Below, piece after piece: positions 43,362 to 51,949 of a DNA stretch of 64,000 bases. The position numbers were made by a program, and so were the translations under genes. Source of the stretch: Streptomyces sp. NBC_01296 (lineage in GTDB: Bacteria; Actinomycetota; Actinomycetes; Streptomycetales; Streptomycetaceae). Position 1 is the stretch's first letter; every line of letters begins with the position of its first letter. Below the pieces are notes generated by a model that saw only the letters and a list, made by a program, of their open reading frames with translations, ran no database searches and was not told the origin of the DNA. The stretch lies in NCBI RefSeq assembly GCF_035984415.1, contig NZ_CP130720.1, positions 2,046,001-2,110,000 on the forward strand, read 5' to 3'.

Positions 43362-44819
43362 ATGTCGAAGCGCACGCTGACGACCGAGTCCGGCGCCCCG
43401 GTCGCCGACAACCAGAACTCCGCCACCGCCGGCGTCGGTGGCCCGCTGCTGATCCAGGACCAGCAGCTGCTCGAGAAGCTTGCCCGCTTCAACCGGGAGC
43501 GCATCCCGGAGCGCGTGGTGCACGCCCGCGGCTCGGCCGCGTACGGCCACTTCGAGGTGACCGACGACGTCACCGCGTACACGAGCGCCGCGTTCCTGAA
43601 CACGGTCGGCAAGAAGACCGAGACCTTCCTGCGGTTCTCCACCGTGGCCGACTCGCTGGGTGGCGCGGACGCGGTCCGCGACCCGCGCGGCTTCGCGCTG
43701 AAGTTCTACACCGAAGAGGGCAACTACGACCTCGTCGGCAACAACACCCCGGTGTTCTTCATCAAGGACCCGATCAAGTTCCCCGACTTCATCCACTCCC
43801 AGAAGCGCGACCCCTTCACGGGCAAGCAGGAGCCGGACAACGTCTGGGACTTCTGGGCGCACGCCCCCGAGGCGACGCACCAGATAACCTGGCTGATGGG
43901 TGACCGCGGCATCCCCGCGTCGTACCGTCACATGAACGGCTACGGCTCCCACACATACCAGTGGACGAACGAGCAGGGCGAGGCCTTCTTCGTCAAGTAC
44001 CACTTCAAGACGAACCAGGGCATCCGCTGCCTGTCGGGCGAGCAGGCCGCCGAGCTCGTCGGCAAGGACGCGAACTCGCACCAGACCGACCTGCTCCAGG
44101 CGATCGAGCGCGGTGTGAACCCGAGCTGGACCCTGTACGTCCAGATCATGCCGGCCGCCGAGGCCGCGGAGTACCGCTTCAACCCGTTCGACCTCACCAA
44201 GGTGTGGCCGCACAGCGACTACCCGCTGCAGCGCGTGGGCCGTCTGGTCCTCGACCGCAACCCGGACAACGTCTTCGCCGAGGTCGAGCAGTCCGCCTTC
44301 TCCCCGAACAACTTCGTCCCGGGCATCACCGCCTCGCCGGACAAGATGCTCCAGGGCCGTCTCTTCGCGTACGCCGACGCCCAGCGCTACCGCCTCGGTG
44401 TGAACCACACCCTGCTGCCGGTCAACGCCCCGAAGGCGACGCAGGCCGAGAACTACGGCCGCGACGGTGTCATGGCGCTGCGCAACGGCTCGCGCCACGA
44501 CAAGAACTACGAGCCCAACTCGTACCAGGGCCCTGCCGAGACCGGTCTCGCGCTCGGCGCCCCGAAGGCCGTCTCCGGCTACACGGGCACCCACGAGGCC
44601 CCGGCCCACACCAAGGACGACGACTTCTTCCAGGCCGGTGAGCTCTACCGCCTGATGTCGGAGGCCGAGAAGCAGCGTCTGGTGGCGAACATCGCCGGCG
44701 GCCTGTCTCAGGTCACCCTCGAGGACGTCATCGAGAAGAACCTGGCTCACTTCCACGCCGCGGACGCCGACTACGGCAAGCGCGTCGAGGAGGCCGTCCG
44801 CGCCCTGCGCGACGCCTGA
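43362..44819 (+). CDS. katA: Monofunctional heme catalase (small subunit)
   Basis: Catalase converts H2O2 to water and O2. The 485-residue protein is a small-subunit enzyme. Active-site His lies in VVHARGSAAYGHFEV, distal Asn in VGNNTPVFFIKD, and the proximal Tyr in RLFAYADAQRYRLG. NPFDLTKVWPHSDYPLQRVG and MNGYGSHTYQWTN are family signatures. GGAAGG lies 5-6 bp before the ATG. Its operators are the same as those of the glyoxylate and ureide genes, so it seems dedicated to the peroxide made by uricase rather than to a general OxyR/CatR response. No adjacent CatR-type regulator is present. Confidence 0.95.
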   Translation: MSKRTLTTESGAPVADNQNSATAGVGGPLLIQDQQLLEKLARFNRERIPERVVHARGSAAYGHFEVTDDVTAYTSAAFLNTVGKKTETFLRFSTVADSLGGADAVRDPRGFALKFYTEEGNYDLVGNNTPVFFIKDPIKFPDFIHSQKRDPFTGKQEPDNVWDFWAHAPEATHQITWLMGDRGIPASYRHMNGYGSHTYQWTNEQGEAFFVKYHFKTNQGIRCLSGEQAAELVGKDANSHQTDLLQAIERGVNPSWTLYVQIMPAAEAAEYRFNPFDLTKVWPHSDYPLQRVGRLVLDRNPDNVFAEVEQSAFSPNNFVPGITASPDKMLQGRLFAYADAQRYRLGVNHTLLPVNAPKATQAENYGRDGVMALRNGSRHDKNYEPNSYQGPAETGLALGAPKAVSGYTGTHEAPAHTKDDDFFQAGELYRLMSEAEKQRLVANIAGGLSQVTLEDVIEKNLAHFHAADADYGKRVEEAVRALRDA

Positions 44820-44835
44820 GCCCATAGCTGCACCG

Positions 44836-44860
44836 GGGACCTGGCGGGAGGTCAGGTCCC
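44836..44860 (+). terminator. Catalase terminator
   Basis: GGGACCTG (44836-44843) and CAGGTCCC (44853-44860), 8-bp perfect stem, 9-base loop, 16 bp past the stop. Confidence 0.7.
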
Positions 44861-44920
44861 GGGTGCCGAGCCCGAACCGCGGACCCGGATGAGGGGTGGT
44901 ACGCGGTAAGGGCCGGACGA

Positions 44921-45027
44921 GGACCGCGACGGGCGTGTGAGCCAGTGCGGTGGTAATGGGGGCCGAGGCCCGTCTCTTGACCTGAGGGAGACGAAGCCGA
45001 AGCTCTCGTCACCGCCCGTCGCGGTCC
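44921..45027. other. Structured 107-bp intergenic element with 15-bp inverted ends
   Basis: GGACCGCGACGGGCG (44921-44935) and its exact complement CGCCCGTCGCGGTCC (45013-45027) bracket a segment with internal hairpins, including GTCTC-N11-GAGAC and GGGCC-GAGGCCC. No protein frame fits. It could be a folded RNA or a miniature inverted-repeat element; I see no clear target-site duplication at its edges. Confidence 0.5.
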
Positions 45028-45035
45028 CAGCCACT

Positions 45036-45078
45036 CCTCATATACAGGGGCCACGCACAGAGTCCCCTGTATATGAGG
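45036..45078. repeat. AT-containing 15-bp perfect inverted repeat
   Basis: CCTCATATACAGGGG (45036-45050), 13 bp, CCCCTGTATATGAGG (45064-45078). The ATATAC core is unusual in this GC-rich setting. It lies 8 bp after the preceding structured element and may belong to it, or be an operator or terminator. Confidence 0.6.
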
Positions 45079-45093
45079 ACAACCTCCCCAACG

Positions 45094-45233
45094 ACTCCGC
45101 CCGGCGGTGCGAACGTCCTCTTCCGGACGCCGTCCTCGCACCGCTCCGCGGGCATCGGGCCGGCTGCGCCGGCCTCCGGCCGTCGGGCTCTGCCCGAGGC
45201 CACTCCTACTCCGCCCGGCGGTGCGAATGTCCT
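45094..45233. repeat. Two 26-bp direct repeats, each opening a hairpin
   Basis: A 26-bp unit starting ACTCCGCCCGGCGGTGCGAA occurs at 45094-45119 and 45208-45233 with one difference, 114 bp apart. Each copy is followed by TCGCACCG, which pairs with CGGTGCGA of the unit (45109 and 45220 regions with 45135-45143 and 45246-45253). Function unknown. Confidence 0.55.
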
Positions 45234-45269
45234 GTCGCGCCAGCCTCGCACCGTCGGGCGGTCACACCC

Positions 45270-45309
45270 AAAGCGCCGAGTCACGGACGGTCCCGTGACT
45301 CGGCGCTTT
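45270..45309. terminator. Very strong terminator after the GyrB-like gene
   Basis: AAAGCGCCGAGTCACGG (45270-45286) and its complement (45293-45309) form a perfect 17-bp stem with a 6-base loop, one base from the stop codon of the minus-strand gene. Confidence 0.88.
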
Positions 45310-45310
45310 G

Positions 45311-45943
45311 TCATGCGCGGCGGTCGATGACGTCGATGGACAGGTGCGGCCACGGCGTGGTGAGCGCGGCCAGTTCGTCCGACGTCGGTCCGGTCGCTGC
45401 GCGCAGGGACTCGGCGGGGCTGAAGTGGACGGTCGTACCGGTCGTACCGGTCGTGCCGTCGCCGGCGACCGGTGTCAGGTCGGTCGCGGGAACGCCGTGT
45501 TCGTAGCGCTGGAACCAGGCTCCGCCCGCCCGGCGGTTGGTGTGGACGAGCCACTCGCTGAGCGCCGCGACGACGGACATGCCGCGCCGCGGATGGCCGT
45601 CGGGCAGGATCTGCGCGTCGGGGTGATCGAAGAACCGGAGGTCCTTCGTCGCCATGATCGGCTTCTTCACCGGCCGGCCGTGGTCGTCGAGGCGGGTGTC
45701 GGTGCCCCGGCCCTCGTCGGCCACGGACACCGAGCCGTCGGCGTGCAGCGTGATCGTGCAACGCCCCCCGCCCACGCACTCCGCCTCGTCGGCCGCGTAG
45801 GCGACGACCTCGAGGAGCAGGTGGGGAAGGCCGCCAGGAGCGAATTCGGCCTGGTTCTCACGGATGTGGGCAAGGTGGTCGGCGTCCACGGAACCTGCCC
45901 AGTCGTGCGTCGTGTTGCGCCACGAGGCCATTGATCTGTCCAT
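45311..45943 (-). CDS. Stand-alone GyrB N-terminal-like GHKL ATPase domain
   Basis: A 210-residue protein resembling only the ATP-binding N-terminus of DNA gyrase B. LPHLLLEVVAYAADEAECVG corresponds to the N box of GyrB (usually VDNAVDEA, here AYAADEA, so the metal-binding Asn is replaced), ITLHADGSVSVADEGRGTDT to the DNGRG box, and RRGMSVVAALSEWLVHTNR to the lid region where GyrB has GLHGVG. TGTTVHFSPAESL matches the end of the domain. The transducer, TOPRIM and tail are absent. Key ATP contacts are altered, so activity is doubtful. A -10-like CATACT just upstream of ATG 45943 and no ribosome site suggest a leaderless mRNA. Confidence 0.75.
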   Translation of the reverse strand: MDRSMASWRNTTHDWAGSVDADHLAHIRENQAEFAPGGLPHLLLEVVAYAADEAECVGGGRCTITLHADGSVSVADEGRGTDTRLDDHGRPVKKPIMATKDLRFFDHPDAQILPDGHPRRGMSVVAALSEWLVHTNRRAGGAWFQRYEHGVPATDLTPVAGDGTTGTTGTTVHFSPAESLRAATGPTSDELAALTTPWPHLSIDVIDRRA

Positions 45944-45970
45944 GGGAGCAGTATGCCGACGGGCGCTGGG

Positions 45971-47347
45971 TCAGGGGCGGGGGAGGCGGATCGAGAGGGC
46001 CAGGGCGGCCGCCAGGAGGACCACCGTCACCAGGGCGGTCGCGGACAGGGCTGCCGACGGCGTGCGGCCGTGGTCCGTGAAGGCCGTCCAGACCGTGACC
46101 AGCAGAGCCACGCCGACCGCGTTGGCCAGTTGCTGCACCGCGTTCAGTACGCCGGACGCGGAGCCCACCTCCGGTTCGCGGACGCCCGCCAGGATCACGT
46201 CGAACAGCGGTGGGATCACCAGCCCCATGCCGAGCCCGGTCGTGAGGGTGCCCGGGACCAGCCGCCAGCCGTCCGTGGCGCCGGCGGCCGAGGCGGCGAG
46301 CAGCCCCAGCCCCAGCGCGGTCAGGACTATTCCGCACTGGATCACCACCCGGCCGTGCCGCCGGGCGAGCCCACCCGCCGGGCCGGCGGAGACGGCCATG
46401 CCGAGGGCCATGGGGGCGATCGCGTACCCCGCGCCCTGCGGTGAGAGGCCGAGCGGGCCCTGGAGGAAGAGGGACAGCACCATCATCAAGCCGGTGAACG
46501 AGGCGAAGAACGCGACGGCGACCAGAACGCCGCTGGTGTAGCCCCGGTTGGCCAGCAGGCTCGGCGTCATGAGCGGCGAGGGCCGTCGGTGCTGCAGGCG
46601 CGCGAAGAGCACGAAACCGAGCGGTCCTGCTGCGAGGAGGGCGAACCCCCAGACCGGCCAGCCCAGTTCCCGGCCCTCGACCAGGGGATACACGAGCGCC
46701 CCGGAAGCCGCCCCGGCCAGCAGCATGCTCGGTACGTCGAGCCGCAGGCCGGCGTCGGACGCGCCGCGCGGGATCCACCGGAGCGCGCCGGCCAGCGCCG
46801 CGAGGCCCAGCGGCAGGTTGACCAGGAACACCATCCGCCAGCCGGCGCCGAACAGGTCCGTGCCCGCCAGGAGGCCGCCCACCACCGGGCCGCCGACCGC
46901 ACACAGGCCCATGACCGGGCCGAACAGGCCGAAGGCCTTGCCCAGTTCCGGCTCCGGGAAGGTCTCCTTGACGATGCCGAAGCCCTGCGGCAGCAGCAGC
47001 GCGCCGCATGCGCCCTGCAGCGCCCTGGCCGCGATCAGCGCACCCGGCCCCGGCGCCAGTGCGCAGAGCACGGAGGCCAGGGTGAACCCGGCGGCGCCGA
47101 TGAGGAAGAGCGGGCGCCGCCCGTACCGGTCGCCCAGCCGCCCGGCGGTGATCAGCAGGACGGCGAAGGGCAGGGTGTAAGCGGCGCCGAGCCACTGGGC
47201 GGTCTCCCGACCCCCGCCGAGGTCGGCGGCGATGGCGGGGGCGGCGACCCCGGTGATCGTGGCGTCGAGGAGGTCCATGACCTCGGCGAGCAGGACGACG
47301 GCCAGGACCGCCCAACGCTGTGGATACGGCGGACAGGTGTGTGACAT
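45971..47347 (-). CDS. MFS drug-resistance transporter (DHA2, 14-TMS type)
   Basis: A 458-residue proton-driven exporter. ATG 47347 has GGGGGAG 7 bp upstream; the frame to 47425 would pass through the operators. Motif A GRLGDRYGRRPLFLIG lies in the loop after the second helix, motif C-like GPVMGLCAVGGPVVGGLL in helix 5, and LDATITGVAAPAIAADLGG in helix 1 is typical of the EmrB/QacA group. The paired TetR gene on the other strand and three tandem operators suggest induction by its own substrate, probably a toxic compound. Ends 28 bp to the right of the GyrB-like gene start. Confidence 0.92.
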   Translation of the reverse strand: MSHTCPPYPQRWAVLAVVLLAEVMDLLDATITGVAAPAIAADLGGGRETAQWLGAAYTLPFAVLLITAGRLGDRYGRRPLFLIGAAGFTLASVLCALAPGPGALIAARALQGACGALLLPQGFGIVKETFPEPELGKAFGLFGPVMGLCAVGGPVVGGLLAGTDLFGAGWRMVFLVNLPLGLAALAGALRWIPRGASDAGLRLDVPSMLLAGAASGALVYPLVEGRELGWPVWGFALLAAGPLGFVLFARLQHRRPSPLMTPSLLANRGYTSGVLVAVAFFASFTGLMMVLSLFLQGPLGLSPQGAGYAIAPMALGMAVSAGPAGGLARRHGRVVIQCGIVLTALGLGLLAASAAGATDGWRLVPGTLTTGLGMGLVIPPLFDVILAGVREPEVGSASGVLNAVQQLANAVGVALLVTVWTAFTDHGRTPSAALSATALVTVVLLAAALALSIRLPRP

Positions 47348-47402
47348 GGCGGTACTCCCCCAGGGAAACGGACGGGAACGACGGACGACCCACAACGCAT
47401 GA

Positions 47403-47447
47403 CGAACGGTGTTCGTCACGAACAACGTTCGCCACGAACACCGTTCG
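47403..47447. promoter_or_regulatory. Three tandem 13-bp palindromic TetR operators
   Basis: CGAACGGTGTTCG (47403-47415), CGAACAACGTTCG (47419-47431) and CGAACACCGTTCG (47435-47447) are each perfect CGAAC-N3-GTTCG palindromes at a strict 16-bp period. They fill the gap between the MFS and TetR genes. The outer two are also complements of each other. Confidence 0.82.
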
Positions 47448-47470
47448 CTGTCAAGTGCTAGTCTGACGCC

Positions 47471-48184
47471 ATGGATTCACCGGCCCGCCGCAAGAGCACC
47501 CGCTCCCGCCCCGCCAAGCCCCCGCTCAGCGAGCGGGCCGTGATCGATGCCGGCCTGCGGGTGCTGCGCCGCGAGGGCCTGGACGCGGTGACCATGCGGA
47601 AGGTGGCCGCCGAGCTGGACACCGGGCCCGCGTCGCTCTACGTCTACGTCGCCCAACGCGACGAGCTGCTGCGCCTGATGCTCGATGCGGTGATCGCGAC
47701 GGTGCCGCTGCCCGAGCTGCCCGCCGCCCCGCCCGGGGACTGGCGCGCCCGGCTGGCCGGGCTGATCACCGATGTGGTCCACGCCCTCAACACCCACCCC
47801 GGCATCGGCCGGGTCTCGCTCGGCTCCATCCCGGCCTCCCCCGCCTGGCTCGACCTCTTCGACCGGATCCTCGGCCTCCTGCTGGCCGGCGGGGTCGACC
47901 GCCAACGCGCCGCCTGGGGCTGCGATCTGATCGCCCTGCACATCGGGGCGGTCACGTACGAGGTCTCCGTCGCGCACCCGCCGGCCGGCGACGGCCCGGA
48001 CGCCCTGCAAGGCGCCCTGGAGGCCCGCCACGCCCAGGTCTCCATCGAGGACCGGCTCGCCCGGCTGGATCCGGGCCGGCACCCGCATCTCGCCGCGAGC
48101 GCCGCCGAGTTGGCGGCGGGTCCGGCCGCCGCCCGGCTCGCCCTCGGCATCGAGGTGCTGATCGGCGGCCTGGCCCCGGCGTAG
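47471..48184 (+). CDS. TetR-family repressor of the MFS exporter
   Basis: A 237-residue regulator. After a basic N-terminus the helix-turn-helix is AVIDAGLRVLRREGLDAVTM then RKVAAELDTGPASLYVYVAQ, the TetR_N recognition helix; the C-terminus (from about residue 85) resembles the TetR_C_1 class of tetracycline-type repressors. It is divergent from the DHA2 exporter across three CGAAC-N3-GTTCG operators, the standard layout for an efflux pump controlled by its substrate. The C-terminal ligand is unknown. A strong hairpin ends the gene. Confidence 0.92.
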   Translation: MDSPARRKSTRSRPAKPPLSERAVIDAGLRVLRREGLDAVTMRKVAAELDTGPASLYVYVAQRDELLRLMLDAVIATVPLPELPAAPPGDWRARLAGLITDVVHALNTHPGIGRVSLGSIPASPAWLDLFDRILGLLLAGGVDRQRAAWGCDLIALHIGAVTYEVSVAHPPAGDGPDALQGALEARHAQVSIEDRLARLDPGRHPHLAASAAELAAGPAAARLALGIEVLIGGLAPA

Positions 48185-48192
48185 CGCACGCA

Positions 48193-48234
48193 GTACGGCC
48201 CCCGCCCCTCCATGCGGAGGGACGGGGGCCGTAC
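48193..48234. terminator. Bidirectional terminator between tetR and gcl
   Basis: GTACGGCCCCCG (48193-48204) with CCCTCC inside, loop ATGC, then GGAGGG and CGGGGGCCGTAC (to 48234), about 18 paired bases with one mismatch, between convergent genes. Confidence 0.85.
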
Positions 48235-48264
48235 GTAAAGCCGGTACTGCTGCCGCCTCGGTCG

Positions 48265-50052
<1,788 letters not shown>

Positions 50053-50097
50053 CGAGTTCTCCTGCGGGTCTGGCGGTCAGACTGCTTCCCGGGGCGT

Positions 50098-50163
50098 TTC
50101 CACAATCCGGAAGTTTTGTTCTGCTATACGGAACAAGCTAAGCGGCCAGTCCCCGCACGTCAA
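50098..50163 (-). promoter_or_regulatory. gcl promoter with tandem AllR-type operators
   Basis: On the minus strand TTGACG (50158-50163) and TAGCTT (50135-50140) are 17 bp apart. The box TTCTGCTATACGGAA (50119-50133, one mismatch) begins 1 bp after the -10, and the perfect box TTCCACAATCCGGAA (50098-50112) lies 21 bp further toward the gene. The leader to ATG 50052 is about 75 bases. Confidence 0.75.
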
Positions 50164-50332
50164 GGAGCTTCAGCACCCCGGAACACACCAAATGCCGCGT
50201 CTCGCGCAAGCGAGTTGTACGAACCACCGGGACCCGGCCGAATATGAGGGGAAAATCGAGGGCAAGCCCGCCCGCCGGTGGCAGGTGGTGGAGCATGGAG
50301 CTACGCACAGCGACGGAGGGGGCCCTGCACTC

Positions 50333-51220
50333 ATGGCGGAAGCGGTACCGGTGCGCTGCCCGGCATGCCTGCGCGAGAACGGCTACGCCGCTCCGGTCTT
50401 CCCGTGCGCCTGCGGAAGCCCGGTCACCCCGCCCCTGGACCTCGCGGCGCCGCCCGTGCCGCTGACGCACCGCACCTGGTCGGATGCCTGGGTGGCGGTG
50501 CGGTGCACGGCGTGCGGGCGGGTGAGCGAGTGGCCGCACCCCGAGCTGGGATGCGCGTCGTGCGGGACGGTGGTGCGGATTCCGGTGCACCCGGTGGAGA
50601 CGGTGACGGGGGCGGGGCCCGGCTCGGGGCCCGGCGTACGGGACGGGCTGCTGCCGCGGCCCGGCGTACGCGGGCAGGGCCGGGCGGCGGATCCGGGGCG
50701 GCCGGGCGCGCCGGGCCGGGACGGTTCGGCCGGTGCCACCGGGTCAGCCGGCCCGGTCGGCGCGGAGGGCGCGTCCGAGACGTCCGGCGCGTCCGGACCG
50801 GCCCCCGGGCAGCCTGCGGCGGCGCCGGTGCCGCGGCCGGCGTTCCGCCCGGTGACCATCCGTACCGCCCGGGACGCGGTGGCCACGGCCGCGCTGTACC
50901 TGCGGTGGCTCGGCTTCCAGGACGTCCGCCAGCCCGACGGGCGGCCCATCCCCTCGGCGGCCGTGGACCTGCGGGCCCCCGGGCTCGTGGCGCAGGTGGA
51001 CCCGACCACCGCGCCGGCCGGGCTGCGGGCCGTGGAATGCGTCTGGCTGAACGGACTGACGGCCTCCGCGACCAGCGTCTACTTCGCGCTCGCCGGGTAT
51101 ACGCAGGACGCCCGCTCCCGCGCGGACGACCTCGGGATACCGCTGTTCGTCATGGACCTCACGGGCATGCCGCAGCCGGTCAACGACCCGGCGGACCAGC
51201 TGGTGGGCGCGGGGTCGTAG
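50333..51220 (+). CDS. Zinc-ribbon protein with a restriction-endonuclease-like (Mrr-type) C-terminus
   Basis: A 295-residue protein from ATG 50333. The first 80 residues hold two Cys4-like ribbons: CPACLRENGYAAPVFPCACG and CTACGRVSEWPHPELGCASC. A Gly/Pro/Ala-rich linker spans about residues 85-175. The C-terminal 115 residues look like the PD-(D/E)xK fold of Mrr proteins: DAVATAALYLRWLGFQDVRQ, AVDLRAPGLVAQVDPTT, RAVECVWLNGL, SVYFALAGYTQDARSRADDL and GIPLFVMDLTG. The usual D-ExK residues appear as D in AVDLR and Q-D in AQVD, so catalysis is uncertain. Similar proteins occur across Streptomyces; function unknown. Confidence 0.7.
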   Translation: MAEAVPVRCPACLRENGYAAPVFPCACGSPVTPPLDLAAPPVPLTHRTWSDAWVAVRCTACGRVSEWPHPELGCASCGTVVRIPVHPVETVTGAGPGSGPGVRDGLLPRPGVRGQGRAADPGRPGAPGRDGSAGATGSAGPVGAEGASETSGASGPAPGQPAAAPVPRPAFRPVTIRTARDAVATAALYLRWLGFQDVRQPDGRPIPSAAVDLRAPGLVAQVDPTTAPAGLRAVECVWLNGLTASATSVYFALAGYTQDARSRADDLGIPLFVMDLTGMPQPVNDPADQLVGAGS

Positions 51221-51280
51221 GGGGTGTCTGGTCGGTCAGGGCCGGCCGGTCGATCAGGCCGCGGGGCAGGACGTAGGCTC

Positions 51281-51306
51281 GGAACACATATCCGTATCCG
51301 TTGGTT
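51281..51306 (+). promoter_or_regulatory. SigR-like promoter upstream of glutathione peroxidase
   Basis: GGAAC (51281-51285), 18 bp, GTT (51304-51306) matches the disulfide-stress sigma factor SigR consensus GGAAT-N18-GTT at all but one position. The start codon is 91 bp downstream. Confidence 0.45.
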
Positions 51307-51332
51307 GCTTGCTTGCGTGCCCGCTTGCCTGC

Positions 51333-51364
51333 GCGGGTGCCTGCCTACGCGGGTGCCTGCCTGC
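51333..51364. repeat. Two 16-bp tandem repeats in the gpx leader
   Basis: GCGGGTGCCTGCCTAC and GCGGGTGCCTGCCTGC are directly adjacent, preceded by further TGCTTGC/TGCCTGC-like short repeats from 51304. The stretch lies within the predicted 5' leader of the peroxidase gene. Confidence 0.65.
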
Positions 51365-51396
51365 GCGCCCGCCCTTTCCCTGCCGAGGAGAGCCCG

Positions 51397-51885
51397 ATGA
51401 GCCTGTACGACATCCCGCTGACCACCCTGTCCGACGAGCCCACCAGCCTGGCGGCCCACAAGGGCAAGGCGATCCTGCTGGTGAACACCGCTTCGCAGTG
51501 CGGTCTCACCCCGCAGTACTCGGGACTGGCCCGGCTGCAGTTCACGTACGAGGAGAAGGGCTTCACCGTCGTCGGCGTGCCCTGCAACCAGTTCGGCGAG
51601 CAGGAGCCCGGCAACGCCGAGGACATCGCGACCTTCTGCGCGGCCGGTTTCGGCGTGACCTTCCCGATGCTGGAGAAGACCGAGGTCAACGGCGAGAACC
51701 GGCACCCGCTGTACCAGGAGCTGGTGAAGACCCCGGACGCCGACGGCGAGGCGGGCGACATCCAGTGGAACTTCGAGAAGTTCCTGATCTCCCCGGCCGG
51801 TGAGGTCGTGGCGCGCTTCCGTCCGCGCACCGAGCCCGAGTCCCCCGAGGTCATCGCCGCGATCGAGGCGCAGCTGCCCGCCTGA
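51397..51885 (+). CDS. Glutathione peroxidase-family thiol peroxidase
   Basis: A 162-residue thioredoxin-fold peroxidase. GAGGAG lies 6 bp before the ATG. The catalytic Cys is in VNTASQCGLTPQY (about residue 37), with the Gln of GVPCNQFGEQEPG and Trp of IQWNFEKFLI completing the active triad; the second Cys in GVPCNQF and one at ATFCAAGF are candidates for the resolving residue. Bacterial members with Cys instead of selenocysteine normally use thioredoxin (or mycothiol systems in actinobacteria) as reductant. A SigR-like promoter upstream would fit thiol-stress control. Confidence 0.93.
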   Translation: MSLYDIPLTTLSDEPTSLAAHKGKAILLVNTASQCGLTPQYSGLARLQFTYEEKGFTVVGVPCNQFGEQEPGNAEDIATFCAAGFGVTFPMLEKTEVNGENRHPLYQELVKTPDADGEAGDIQWNFEKFLISPAGEVVARFRPRTEPESPEVIAAIEAQLPA

Positions 51886-51898
51886 CCGACCGTACGGC

Positions 51899-51929
51899 GG
51901 GGCGGGCCGGCCGTACGGCGGCCCGCCCC
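51899..51929. terminator. Bidirectional terminator between gpx and the acyl-CoA synthetase
   Basis: GGGGCGGGCC (51899-51908) and GGCCCGCCCC (51920-51929), 10-bp perfect stem and 11-base loop, between convergent genes. Confidence 0.78.
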
Positions 51930-51949
51930 CAGCCGTACCCGGACCCGAC

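Noticed and set aside
45094..45253. CRISPR-like array
   Set aside because: Only two repeats with a 114-bp spacing and internal hairpins; no third repeat, no spacers of even length and no cas genes.
45073..45330. 85-codon plus frame containing the repeated peptide TPPGGANVL
   Set aside because: The peptide repeat only reflects the duplicated 26-bp hairpin unit; there is no ribosome site and it runs into a terminator.
51301..51396. N-terminal extension of the glutathione peroxidase rich in Cys and Arg
   Set aside because: The codons are short tandem DNA repeats; GAGGAG placed 6 bp before ATG 51397 fixes the true start.
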